Below are positions 11,125 to 21,849 of a DNA stretch of 64,000 nucleotides, in pieces. Within the stretch, counting starts at the first letter, position 1; each line of letters begins with the position of its first letter. This stretch comes from Globomyces pollinis-pini (taxonomy: Eukaryota; Chytridiomycota; Chytridiomycetes; Rhizophydiales; Globomycetaceae): assembly GCA_025399215.1 (NCBI GenBank), contig MU621125.1, forward strand, positions 28,743 through 92,742, in the 5' to 3' direction. Both the position numbers and the translations under genes were made by a program. The notes beneath the pieces were generated by a model. It was not told the origin of the DNA. It saw nothing but the letters and a program-made list of their open reading frames with translations, and made no database searches.

Positions 11125-11855
11125 ATGGGACTTGCCTATGATCAACCAATCGAGCAGCAGGTAAAATACTCAATATCTCACAAAATTTGGTAGTTGGCAA
11201 CGATAATGAAAGGGATTGTTAAATCTACCACAGATTCACTACAAAAACATCAATCAAAAGAAGTGGACCCCAACTTGATTGTCAACACTCTAGCAAAACA
11301 TCAGCGTGTATTCCGTATTTAACTGTAATATTTTGATATTTTGTAGAAGGCTTGTTGGAATATTTGATTGTGACACCTCATCACCGTGATGCAGAGTCGG
11401 AAGATCATACTACATTATTTCAGCAACTGGGATCGCAGTTTCCACAACGCGAGTGGCAGAGGGAGTTGGAGCCCGCTGGAGAACCTGTGATTTCATTTGT
11501 GAGTTCTACGAATCAATCACCGAGGACTAATCGTGTCAATAATACACCTCCTACTCGTTCCAACAATCGATCTTTAAATCTTTCCAATTATCATGCAGCC
11601 AGTATGGCCCACGCCAATTACCTATCACAACGTCGAAATGCTATCGCGCTCAATTCAGCTGACTTGCAACTATTTCATCAACGATTGGATATGGGTTCAT
11701 TAGATTTCCAGGCTCTTGGCGTCTCTAGTCGATCTCCCACACCGCCGCGATTGCCTGCTCGAGCACCGTTACAGACCTCACAGACTTCGGTAGTTTATAC
11801 TGATCAGGATACGGTAGATGCTGTTCCCCATGTTAATACAATGTTTGGACGATAG
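11125..11855 (+). CDS. Conserved-looking protein of unknown function
   Basis: Three exons: 11125-11160, 11194-11305 and 11347-11855; introns 33 and 41 nt; 218 residues. I do not recognise it. The first 65 residues are predicted mostly helical and contain a motif-like stretch ending GLLEYLIVTPHHRD. The rest is low-complexity, rich in Ser, Asn, Arg, Gln and Pro, with SRSPTPPRLPARAP near residue 180 that could bind SH3 or WW domains. No signal peptide or membrane segment. Exon phases close cleanly, which supports a real gene. Confidence 0.6.
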
Positions 11856-11985
11856 TTCTCAACAATTTGTTTGAATAAAAAATTAGACATGCAACAATTT
11901 GCTATTTGATCTGATTATTTCAATAGTACTGATTAGACCTTAATGTTTTAGTTTGTAGAAGTTTTTTTAAAAAGAAACGACTATA

Positions 11986-13101
11986 TTAATAAGATAAACC
12001 TTTACGTTTAGGTTTTCCACTATCGACACGATCATATCCAACCACATTCACGATAGACGAAACCATATGATTTCGAATCAAGTAATCGTAAACAGTCTGT
12101 AACAGGTAATAAGTGATGATAAAGATGGACACGTATTGGATCCAAGCGTTTTTGAGAACTTGTAGTACTCCAGGTTGGTATTCAATGGTTTGTGTTGGGT
12201 TACGCACATGTATGGTGATTTGGAAATGGTTGTTTTGGGGGCGTGGGAAATGCCAAGTCGGGATGTGATCGAAATGGGTTTGAACTAGAGATGAGTGGTT
12301 ATCTGATTACAATTGCGATCAAGGTATGATGATAGGATGTTTGTCCATGTGAGTTGGTTAATGGAAGGGCGATAGAAGGATAAGAAGGGAAAGACTGGGG
12401 CAGTGATTGAATAGTCCAAAGATTCAGTCATCAGTTCCAACTGTTTTATGTTAAGGGTTCCTGTCGTAGTTATTCCAGCTCCGTTTAGAGGAGAAGTATG
12501 TTGTAAATAGATCATCCCTTCCGATTTCATTCTTACACGAGACTACGATAAAATTGGTGTGAGGTTACGTTAAGAGTGATCGAAAGACCGATTGCTATTT
12601 GAAAGTTGTGTATTGATTCGGTAGGTAATACAGGGATACTACAAGGTTTGAATGGTATTACAATTTACCTCATATTGATCCAAAACTCATCAACGATACC
12701 ATCAGCATTATTATCTATATCCCAAGTCTGTGAATAATAAATCGGGTTTATGAATACCTTAATGGTTGGTACGCGAACGAGTTGATTTTGATGTAAAGTG
12801 ATATCAGTGTTTGAGCAATAAAATAGATCAATAGCAGATTGATCGATAGTCGAGTATCCTTGTAAAGAAGTGATGAAAGAGTTTGAGAGTACGACTGAAG
12901 GTTGTTCTCTAAAAGAGTTTAATTTTAGCCAAAAAGCTAATTGTTTATGAAGGAATGAATACCATTTGACGAGTACGCGATTGCCAAGGGTGATAAGAGA
13001 ACTGCTAACAAGAAGAGCAAGTATAAGAGAGCAGATATTGAGCAAGGTTGAACCGAATAAGTTTTGAAAGCAATATTACGAGAGTGGATGACGAAAGTCA
13101 T
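11986..13101 (-). CDS. TMEM231: TMEM231, ciliary transition-zone membrane protein
   Basis: Six exons: 13101-12963, 12936-12758, 12727-12669, 12638-12569, 12542-12311, 12284-11986; introns 26-30 nt; 325 residues. There are two membrane segments, about residues 23-42 (ALLYLLFLLAVLLSPLAIAY) and near the C-terminus after the strongly conserved block YQPGVLQVLKNAWIQYVSI. FWLKLNSFREQP and TWDIDNNADGIVDEFWINM also match TMEM231. The family is part of the MKS module at the ciliary transition zone, acting as a diffusion barrier. It supports a flagellated stage. Length fits (human 316). The intron at 12543-12568 was chosen because it restores the frame and the family alignment. Confidence 0.92.
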
Positions 13102-13568
13102 TGAGAGGTAAAGAAATCACATGATGAGGAAAAGGCATTACTGCATTAGTGTTATTTGAGGTGGAATGAATAGCAATAACAGCCAGATCAAGTTACTAGG
13201 AAGGCCTTATGAATCATACAAGTTACTCTCAGTAGCAGAGGCACTTGTGATAATCCATTCTACGTATAAATATCAAGATTTATTAACAATAAAAAGCGCA
13301 AGAAATACAAATGTTAACGTCAACAAAAGCAAGTAGAAAGTAACGTTGGCTTAGCCCAAGTTCTTTAGGTACAGTGGCGTAAAGAGTCATTGGATTGTGA
13401 GAAGGGAAGGGAACCGTAGTAGTATTATTACAAGGTACTAATATTAGTCGTTATGGGTAGTTGTTAGCTAACAATAACTTTATTGGCACCTACTAGTGAA
13501 TGGTGGTTGTGTTTTGCGTGTACTGTGGGCTTTGTGTTTTTTCTTCGCCCATTTCTTTTTACTTTAAA
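13102..13568. other. Divergent intergenic region with a doubtful short ORF
   Basis: Between TMEM231 and the C2H2 factor. It contains a minus-strand ATG ORF at 13390-13283 (35 residues, Leu/Phe/Val-rich C-terminal half) that I cannot assign and do not call. The pyrimidine-rich stretch before 13569 is probably 5' UTR of the C2H2 gene. Confidence 0.35.
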
Positions 13569-15535
13569 ATGTACCATTCTCCTACTTCAGCAACGGCTGT
13601 ATCCGTTAAAACTGAACACTTGCCAACCAATCCTAACAATTGCTCCACTACTGCATATAGCAATCCTAGCTCAAATACTCTCCCAGTCATACTATCTTCC
13701 GATCCTCCCATATCTACCACACCATTCAATACGATGCAGGCTTACTACTTTTGCAATCAGTTTTCAACCCTAAAGTTCTCTTTTTCTATTGAATCCGTAT
13801 TAGCTAATTTATCCTCATCGATTCCTGCCAATTCAATAATTGAAGACTCAGACTCTTTTGATAAACTAATCAACTTACTCAGTCTATTGGGTTGCTCGGA
13901 GTTCATTCATTCCCTTAAGCTCTCGCTTGAAAGCTTACGTTTTGGGCTATTCCCTTCAACTTTGGTCGCACAAAACTCACCTGAGCCCCACTTAAAGGTC
14001 GAACAAAATCATAAAATCACAATGCAAAGAAATACAAGCAGCAAGGAAGGATTGTTTAGTAACATCGATAGTTCCCTCGAGACTGAAAATGTTGAAATGT
14101 TAACAAAATCTCCTCTTAATAGCAATACGACTCATGTAAATCTAAATCAAGTCACCAATACTAATCACAAATTAACTGCTACCGATTCGGCAAGCCAGAA
14201 TATTACAAATCATTCTCACCTATACATATCTCCTACTTCAAACTTTGCCTCTCCATCTCATGTGCTGCAAACACACCCTATCGAATACAGCAGTCCTACA
14301 TTACCAGAAGCGATTGAAAATCACAACCAAATTGGTTTGAACTGTGTAGAACATGCAAGTGAATCCATCCAGAGTCCAACACCAGTAGAAAGTAAAGTAC
14401 TCAAGCTTGCTTCCCCAAGCAGAGATCCTGGTTCTGATTCTTTTCAATTGCCCCACATCGAAAGCTTTAGCACAAGGGTAGCTCCTACAAAAGTCATCAC
14501 ACAAGAGCCGAACTCGCTCTGTTCCTCGAGTTTGAATACGTGGCCAGTACCCCAATCTAGTACATCCATAGGTTCAAGGTTTCAATCATGTATGAATAGC
14601 TCTAAATCTCCACTGAACTCACATATAAATTATGGGAAGAGAGATGTTGATATGTCCACATCAAATCTCGAGTCTCAAAAGTATTTAATATGTACCACTA
14701 ACTTGTAGCAAATTGGGAATTCATGCACTGGGTGCACCATATTCTTACACATATGATACTAATGAGTCTGATAAAGGTCAATACGCAAGTCAAAGTACAC
14801 CGCAGGTTCAAAACCGATTAGAGTTACTGGCTGATGCAATAGCAACACATCCAACTCAATATTACAATACAAAGTCTAATTGCAATGATAGTGTCGAATC
14901 AACTTCAAACAGAACGTAATGTGAATATTTTAATTGTTTTAGACATGCTATTTCTGTGGAATCGTTAATGTGTTCAAACATTAGCAAATCCAATCATTTA
15001 CCTCGAAAAAGTAAAGTTCCTAGTCCACACTCGACAAATACGAACGCATATCAAAGAGAAAGCCATTCTTCAGATTCCGATACCCAAACCACATCCGCCG
15101 CGAACTTCAACAATGAAACCCCAGTAGAAGATCACGACATACCAATAAAAAAGATCCGTCTGGACGGCAATACATTTTACGAATGCACATACGAAAACTG
15201 TCAAAAACGTAAGATATCTTCAACTAATGTATTATAGGATTCACCAGACCATACAATCTAAAATCACATTTCCGAGCTCAACATACATCGGACCGACCCT
15301 ACGCTTGCACGGAATGTCCATTCAAATTTGCTAGAAAGTATGACATGCTACGACATACCAAAATACACAAGTAAACACATTTCAATTAACAGATAGAGGA
15401 ACACGCGAATACAAGTGTCAGTATTGTCGGAAAGAGTTTGGAAGAAAGGAGCATTTACGCAATCATCTTCGAGATGTACAATCTGGAAAGAAATCATATT
15501 GCTCTGGTGTCAAACAAATCCCCATTTCAACTTGA
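13569..15535 (+). CDS. C2H2 zinc-finger transcription factor, paralog 1
   Basis: Five exons: 13569-14680, 14709-14915, 14943-15208, 15238-15370, 15397-15535; introns 26-29 nt; 618 residues. About 500 residues of Ser/Thr/Asn/Pro-rich disorder precede the C-terminal fingers: C-x4-C in CTYENCQKRFTRPYNLKSHF, then CTECPFKFARKYDMLRHTKIH, then CQYCRKEFGRKEHLRNH, the last one degenerate at its second His. It shares finger sequence and two intron positions with the factor at 24445-25266. An upstream in-frame ATG exists at 13500 but would add a hydrophobic Phe/Val/Cys-rich stretch that looks like translated UTR. The last acceptor is read at 15396 because the earlier AG gives a stop. Confidence 0.85.
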
Positions 15536-15655
15536 TTTAATTTTTTTGCATCAATTTTAAAATTCAAATATAATGTATATCGCTTTACTTTTTATTGACA
15601 TCAATATATTCAGTGTATGCAATGATTAAATAGACTAGAGCATGGTGGGTATGAT

Positions 15656-17941
15656 TTAGTCGGCTGTGATCAATTGATTTGACATTGCTGGGTCAGATCC
15701 GAAGTTGAGGTAGTCTTGATTGGATGTGATGGATTCATCATCATCATAATCGTCGTATGGATCACGTACTGGGATTGGTGGAGGTTGGTAATCGTCTATA
15801 TGTGGCAGCTCTTCCATAACTGGTGGATCCGGCTGGAACTCATCTATGGCGGTGTCAGGAACTAATTCTGGTAATGGTTCCAGCCCTTGTGCGCGATATG
15901 TTACTAGTGGGGTTAATGGATCATTAGGGACTGCTATGATAGGTGTTTGGTCAATGGTAACGATATCCTCAATGACATGGGTAGGAGCTGCTTGATCTTT
16001 AGTATGGGTGATAGCAACCGGTATACGAATCTCCACCTTCTTTTTAATAGGGGTGGGAGTCATTCTTCGTTTTGTCAGGTCCTTTTGTTTTCGTTGTCCT
16101 AATTGGATGCATTCCGATATTTTAGTAATTGTACTTGGGTCAATTGCAACAGACAAGCATCGTCCCTTTTCCAGTGCTGAATCTGTCCTGAGATCTTTAG
16201 CATCATGATTTAAAGGCATTAATTGTTTCAAGTAATAGGGTTCCAATTTTTTTGGTATTGGTTTAATAAAACCGTCTTGTCCTGGATCAAACAATGCCAA
16301 ATACTCTGCTGTTTTCAAACGATGGCTATTAATGGGCTTCAGCAACGGAAAGGAGACTTGTGTTTTAATCAAATCTATTTCACGTTTGATTTTGAATTGT
16401 GTCAGTCGTTTATATTTTTCTGTTTTTTGCTTCATGATTGATTCGGTGATGCCACGAGAACGGGGTAGTGGTTGGGTATGTGAGCAAATCACTCGTTCAA
16501 TAGGTGGAGTTGTAGGTTTTTGTATTTTTTGAGCGTTCGCTCTTGATATGGGTCTAGCATCTAGTGATGGGAATATCGGTCCTTTGCATTGAATTTCTTC
16601 TTCTCTGAACCAAACTTTCAATTTCTTTTTCTGGTCAGTCTCCTTCACTTCCTTGACTTTCACTATATCCCATTAATTGATTAGTCTTCCTTACCTTCGG
16701 AAAACAATCCCTTATTAGTTAATAACATGCTCAATTCGTTTTTTTTATCTGGAATTGTAATTAATTCCAGCGATTTCTTTTCTCTGGGCGTCTTTGGTTT
16801 GATTCTTGTCTTTTCAAGCGATTTTTGATAAACTGAAATAGCTTCTGTAATAATCTGGTCTCGGTTTTTCACAATTGGAATATGACTGGGACAACTTACT
16901 CCTTCTCCAAACGTTCGACATTCAGATGGCTCGTATGTTCTTGTTGAATCAAAATGTCGGATGATTTTAGGTATCCGTGATTGGAATGGTTTTTTAATCT
17001 CTGTGTTTTTAATTTCTGGTGCTGTTGAATGTATCGGCTCTTGTTCGTGCAAATGTACAGTCACTTTAGTTTCTACAAATACTTGATTATCGTCATATTG
17101 GTCGGATGGTAGAGAAGGATGTACTTGTCCATCTCGATCCGTCAGCATTTCAATGATATTGAAACTGGATTTATCTCGATTAAAGACGATTTCATTTGTT
17201 TGAATTTCAATTGATTTTGGTAAATGCTGGAATTGAACAGATACCTGTTGATAAATTCTTTGATGGTTTTATATCCTTACCTCAATACCGTCATAAGTGT
17301 TTATATCAACTACACATGGTTCATCGTGGAATGAAACTTGTTTTTGTTGTTCCTTGTCGATTAACTGTGTCTGAGTGAATGACGTGTTCCCATCATTGAT
17401 TTGGCTACTGAGTAATATTTCGTTTGATGGGTTTTCATTCTGATTTATTATTATGGTTTCCAATGTTGTAGATTGACCATGAACATCATCGGTTCTTTCA
17501 ATTTCATTCGTTATGATAGTGGTTGCGAACACTTGTTCCATTTGGTCAATATCAGTATCAATAAGTGAGTCTTGGTCCCTCCTAAATCCAGCATTATCAG
17601 TTTTATATATCCTATCTGGGGTGTGACCATCATTAAAATTTTCCGTTATTTCCATTGACTGATACTCGATTGGTTTTGTAATTGAGTCTGAAGTTTGGTT
17701 TTCATCATTATTCACGGTGTTTAATTCAATATGAATCATACTTGAGTCCAGTGGTTCTATTGAATGGATCTCAATTTGCTCTGCCCCTATGGTTATTACT
17801 GAATCTAATATTACTCTCTTCTGCTTCGTTATCGTAATTTATATTGGTTTTTGAAGTATTGTATGTGACTATTATTTCTTCATCTTGATCATTGGAATGA
17901 GTTGATGAATCATCATCTGCTAGTAACGCTTTTAAATCCAT
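15656..17941 (-). CDS. Large disordered protein, function unknown
   Basis: Four exons: 17941-17815, 17786-17281, 17244-16695, 16662-15656; introns 28, 36 and 32 nt; 729 residues with all phases closing. I do not recognise it. Residues 1-220 are acidic, Asn/Thr/Ile-rich. The middle, about 260-560, is basic with Lys-rich helices (VKVKEVKETDQKKKLKVWF). A possible small motif is LALFDPGQDGFIKPIPKKL. The C-terminal 60 residues are Pro/Asp-rich and acidic, with DPYDDYDDDES. No membrane segment or signal peptide. It converges on the C2H2 gene with a 120-bp gap. It could be a cytoskeletal or scaffold protein, but nothing shows that. Confidence 0.7.
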
Positions 17942-18289
17942 TCAATCGAGATATTTCAGCTAATGGATGTCTTCTATTTTGTGTTGATTTCGGATTTGAA
18001 TTGAAAAGTATGTAGTTGTTTTGTAATAATATTGTTTGACGGTTGTCTTTGTTTACTATGGTGAACAATGTTTACTTTATACTAATTTATAGTGACAATG
18101 ATTGTGTTGCTCAAAGAATGTGAGATTAAACTAAACAAGGATAGTTGTACAAAGCTTGAGGATGACTTGATTTCGTGTTGGGTACATTTACATGTACATA
18201 TCTTGATGGATTTCAAAGGATAGTTTATTTTGACGTCAGTTTTATTAGATAATTTATCCAATAATTTAGTAATTCGTTAAAAGAGTTGT
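17942..18289. other. Intergenic region upstream of the disordered-protein gene
   Basis: About 350 bp of AT-rich sequence between the ORFan start and the end of the first small peptide gene. No coding exon seen on either strand, and no further signal-peptide ORF. Confidence 0.4.
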
Positions 18290-18436
18290 TCAAGGCGACT
18301 TAATTTGCTCCTCCGTTGGTGGTGGTGGTACATTATTCTCCAATGAGCCGTCTCCTTTTACACCAACAGACCCTCGCTTAACCAAAGACAATGCCAAAAC
18401 ATTCGCAATTAGGATTGATAGAAGGTTTAAATTCAT
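18290..18436 (-). CDS. Small secreted peptide precursor, array member 1
   Basis: A 48-residue ORF starting MNLNLLSILIANVLALSLV, a good signal peptide, directly followed by KR at 20-21 and a 27-residue hydrophilic tail that contains GVKGDGS and PPPPTEEQ. The dibasic pair is where a Kex2-type protease would cut. An upstream in-frame ATG at 18517 would add a less hydrophobic leader; the MNLNLL start gives a standard signal peptide. It shares the pattern KRG...G-x-K-x-DGS with the next gene at 18619-18768. Four genes of this kind lie in a row on the minus strand. Function unknown: a peptide signal, pheromone-like factor or effector are all possible. Confidence 0.6.
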   Translation of the reverse strand: MNLNLLSILIANVLALSLVKRGSVGVKGDGSLENNVPPPPTEEQIKSP

Positions 18437-18618
18437 TTTCAGTTTGTAAAATGAAAGAAACTGGCGAATTACCACGATTAAGATGTACCACGATACCGTT
18501 AGATGTAAAATATCCATGACAGTAATCCATCAATCATCAAGAAACACCATCTCAATCAATTATCAAGTTAAATAACATGTAAGATGAGCTGATGTGTTTT
18601 TATTGTTTGGAACATACA

Positions 18619-18768
18619 TTACACATTTTGGTCATTATCTTTTGGACTTTCGGTTTTTGGTGCTCCATCTGTCAAAAATGATCCATCATGTTTGGTTCCC
18701 CAATTATCCCCCCTTTTAGATAGTGGTAGTGCGATAGTAGTTATTATCAATAAAAAGACCCAATGCAT
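18619..18768 (-). CDS. Small secreted peptide precursor, array member 2
   Basis: A 49-residue ORF not obvious without looking for it. MHWVFLLIITTIALPLS is a short signal peptide, followed by KR at 18-19 and a 30-residue polar tail with GTKHDGS and ending in NDQNV. The arrangement signal peptide, KR, G-x(2-3)-G-x-K-x-DGS, then a Pro/Thr/Glu-containing stretch matches array member 1, which argues for common descent and so for a real gene. No cysteines, so any mature peptide would be linear. Spacing to member 1 is 182 bp, to member 3 267 bp. Confidence 0.6.
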   Translation of the reverse strand: MHWVFLLIITTIALPLSKRGDNWGTKHDGSFLTDGAPKTESPKDNDQNV

Positions 18769-19035
18769 TATGAAAAGTAAAGATGTTTTTTGAACTGTTT
18801 ATGTGGTTTTGTTTCCACCCTCTTCGATAAACATTTGAGTAAGGAAACACTATAAGTATAAAATGCTGTGTATTGCCCGATTATACTCGAAGATTTGTTT
18901 CATTTAATATTAATGATTCTTTTCTGTATAAATGCGACATTGAATAGATCTAATGAGTTATGCTATGTAATCATTGTAATAACGTCAAAAAATGATAAAG
19001 TACCAATAAAATGTTTATTGTTCCCAACGACAGAG

Positions 19036-19170
19036 CTAAATACTAACATCTACTTTGGGTACGTTTGCTACATCAGACTTTACACCGCTGCTCACGTCTG
19101 CAGTTGGTTGGGGCCACGAACCAGGCAGTCCAAGCACAAGAGTCATTAAGGTTAAGATAAATAGATTCAT
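19036..19170 (-). CDS. Small secreted peptide precursor, array member 3
   Basis: A 44-residue ORF from the ATG at 19170: MNLFILTLMTLVLGLPGS is a signal peptide, followed by a 26-residue tail WPQPTADVSSGVKSDVANVP and on to the C-terminal VDVSI. An in-frame ATG 54 nt upstream would put 18 charged residues before the hydrophobic core, so the internal start is preferred. There is no KR, but the LPG after the hydrophobic core and the final SI are shared with member 4. No cysteines. Confidence 0.55.
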   Translation of the reverse strand: MNLFILTLMTLVLGLPGSWPQPTADVSSGVKSDVANVPKVDVSI

Positions 19171-19322
19171 AATTAATTTGAAAAGAAAATATTCATCGTG
19201 GTTACAATCCATGTAGAAATCCACGTTGAACCGTAAATTTAGTGTAACTCAGAACTCAAAAAAGGAATTATATGGATCATTATAAATGAACAGTAAGTTG
19301 AAGGAACAATGATTTATTGCGG

Positions 19323-19460
19323 TTAAATAGATTCATTTTCATTTGTAACTGGAGCATCTTGGTTAGGTGTAGGATATTGAGGTTTCCAAGGGGATGGCTC
19401 AGACGTCCCACCAGGCAGCGCAAATGTTATTGAAATAAGTAATAATTGAAATACTTTCAT
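19323..19460 (-). CDS. Small secreted peptide precursor, array member 4
   Basis: A 45-residue ORF from the ATG at 19460: MKVFQLLLISITFALPGG is a clear signal peptide, with a polar, Pro-rich tail of 27 residues containing EPSPWKPQYPTPNQD and ending ENESI. It shares LPG at the end of the hydrophobic core, a Trp/Pro-rich start of the mature part and the terminal SI with member 3. An in-frame ATG further upstream at 19568 gives a non-signal leader. It is the most upstream gene of the array. Confidence 0.55.
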   Translation of the reverse strand: MKVFQLLLISITFALPGGTSEPSPWKPQYPTPNQDAPVTNENESI

Positions 19461-19931
19461 GGTAGTTTTGATAAATGAGGGAACAAAAGTTGTGGTAAAG
19501 ATCCATGTTTTAGATAGATATCCACAGTTGTTCGTGGTATTCATAAACGACTCTGAAGGATTATTCATTTAGGTTCTCCTTGTATTTAGCTTCTCTAGAG
19601 AAACTCAAGGGCATAGTCATACTTTGACTTTAACAACTAACTTAACAATTACCTCTGGAGAATTTCAAGAGCTTTTCTAGGCAATTGATATCTTCAATTA
19701 CTTCTAATACAAAAACGGTGGGAAAATATACAGATTACAAGCATAGTGAATTCTATTAAGCTCTAAATGGAACATCTAAGTAATTATGAGAAGTAAAGAT
19801 TAAGGATGGATAAGTCCTCAGCAACGAGACAATTATCCTTCATAATTTAACGCTAAATTCTTTCCAATACAATCATTTCAGATCGTGTTTTATTTTGTTT
19901 TGTTTTTGGTGATTTTCCTTTCCTTCAAGAT
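19461..19931. other. Divergent intergenic region
   Basis: Between the peptide array (-) and the Zn2Cys6 gene (+). AT-rich. I looked for a fifth signal-peptide ORF on the minus strand and saw none. Probably the promoters of both directions. Confidence 0.4.
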
Positions 19932-21509
19932 ATGGAATCAAGTCAAAAAGTAAAAAGAAATAAGAGTTGCGGTAATGACTATGTTTCTCTAACGATCAGA
20001 TAATTGCAGAACAAGGAAGAAAAAATGTGATGGGAATCTAATCTGTGGAGCTTGTAAATTGTATGCTGCAAAGTCAAAGACCATAGTACCTCCTTGTACT
20101 TATTCCTTCACTTCAATGTAAAAATGAGCATGTTAATCCTTAGAAATGTTACTAAAAAAGTATCATTGAAACAGAAAGTCAATGAATTAGAATCAAAAGT
20201 CACCCAATTGAAAAATTGTATGATTAAAGCGTTATCTCATATCTAGTTGTCAAGGGTTCAAAAACATTAACTGAAATTGAATCCAATGAATCAATTAAAA
20301 GTACTGATGATGAAAACTTTGGACAATCCGTTTCTGATTCTGTAGATGATGATAACACTGTACAATTGTATACCGAAAACTCGACAAGTATCTTTACAAT
20401 TTTGCATTCAAAACTCATGAAGTGTTGGACTCTATTTTCAGATGCAAAACCAGAAGACGTGTACAAACTATTCTGTAAAAGTTTAATAATTGATATTAGA
20501 TGACACAATCGTGCAAGGCAGAAAGTTTGGATATTTCCAAAATGCATCGTTTATATTCCCAAATGAAGAAATCTTATCAGAAATCATTTCAAATTCAACT
20601 CCAGTATTATCAGAACAAGAACAAAAACAAGCTGGAATACTTTGGAATTTATGTTTAAAGATCGATAATTTTCAAAAGGTTGTGTTTTCCCAGAATTTTA
20701 TTATTTTGGAGCCAGGAATATATTCCCATTACAACTTACCAGTCTCGATGAATTCTGTATCAGATAATGATTTAACGAATGGAATACTTTCCGATTTGAC
20801 ATCTGTCGTTGTGGAGTCAGAGGATAAAAATCAACTAACATTATTGGAGACTCAAAGAAAGTTTATAAGATTACATCGTTGGATGCTTCATCTAGAATCA
20901 CTATTAACACCCGATATTTTATACACCACGGCCGAACTAAGAATGATATTACTTAATCTACATTACTCTACTTTGGATGTTATCACAACACATTTGTTTG
21001 ACTCATTTGACCAATTCGCTTCGAAACAGTTTGTTTCTAAAAATTCTAAAGATCTACCAACGTTTGATTCCAGATTATCATTTGTTGATAAAGCATCTTT
21101 ACTATTATTGGCCAGTTTGCATTCAACTGCAATTGAAATGAAAGTAGATTTAAAACTACCATTAACAAATAACAAAGAAATGAAATCTGATGTATACACA
21201 TCAACTGAAATTATATTGATATGTTTACGAGCTTACACATATCTCATTTCCACCGAATCAGTTACAGAAATTGATCGACATGATCGAAATCCTCTGATGG
21301 AGTTGAAAATATTGGAACAATCTTTATCGTTGATGTTTTGTGTTGAAACTTGTAGAGTATGTATTAAAAGTAATATTGCAGATATGACACAACAAGTTGA
21401 AATTGAAAGTATGGTGAAAAATGTCATGTTTCCATACATTAGTTCGAAAGGTTGGAATTGGCCACTAGCTGCATATTTTGGATATAAAATGCAAGGATAT
21501 TTCTCCTAG
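19932..21509 (+). CDS. Zn2Cys6 fungal-type transcription factor
   Basis: Five exons: 19932-19971, 20000-20117, 20144-20217, 20247-20474, 20500-21509; introns 25-29 nt; 489 residues. The N-terminus holds a binuclear zinc cluster starting KSCDNCRTRKKKCDG, with Cys spacing C-x2-C-x6-C-x5-C-x2-C-x13-C and ending PPCTY. The first intron splits the motif. A short coiled coil (KQKVNELESKVTQLKN) follows for dimerisation, then an acidic Ser/Asp linker, then a helical C-terminal region that resembles the fungal 'middle homology' domain in composition. This zinc cluster is close to fungus-specific and is the best lineage marker here. Target genes unknown. Confidence 0.85.
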
Positions 21510-21849
21510 TTGATCATCTGATATGGATACTATTCGGAAAGAGTGTACGATGGCAGTTTTAATGATATCTCTTGTTCTATTCTAGATCTTTGGTTTCAAG
21601 GCCATGAAAAATAAATTGCATGGATTTATAAAGGTTTCCCTATTTTCTATATTCGTTATACATCCCTGTACTGAACCTAATTACCAAAGAAACGGAAACT
21701 CTTCCCTAATTGCTATAGTCGTTCATATGTCCCTTTACTAAACCCAAATACGAAAGAAACCGTGCTTTGCATATACCAATGCCATACTATAGAAATGAAT
21801 AGTACAGTCAAAAACGTGATGAATATATTAAAAAGTCAAACAATTTAAT
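21510..21849. other. Convergent intergenic region carrying a repeat
   Basis: Between the stop codons of the Zn2Cys6 factor and SIN1. It holds the imperfect direct repeat at 21635-21765, described separately, and otherwise nothing recognisable. Confidence 0.4.
21635..21765. repeat. Imperfect tandem direct repeat, two units of about 65 nt
   Basis: Unit A (21635-21699) and unit B (21700-21765) align along their whole length: both start TTCCCTA, share TCGTT, TCCCT, TACT-AACC, and end CGAAAGAAAC or CCAAAGAAAC. By eye about three quarters of positions match. No coding frame is shared. It looks like an old tandem duplication of non-coding sequence. Confidence 0.6.

Noticed and set aside
13283..13390. 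Minus-strand 35-residue ORF starting MTLYATVPKELGL with a hydrophobic end
   Set aside because: I tried to extend it by short introns and to match small membrane proteins (Ost4, Vma21, DPM3 type) without success.
20475..20499. A possible 19-nt intron starting GTTTAA in the Zn2Cys6 gene
   Set aside because: A 25-nt intron from 20475 with a normal GTAAAA donor also keeps the frame and fits the size range.
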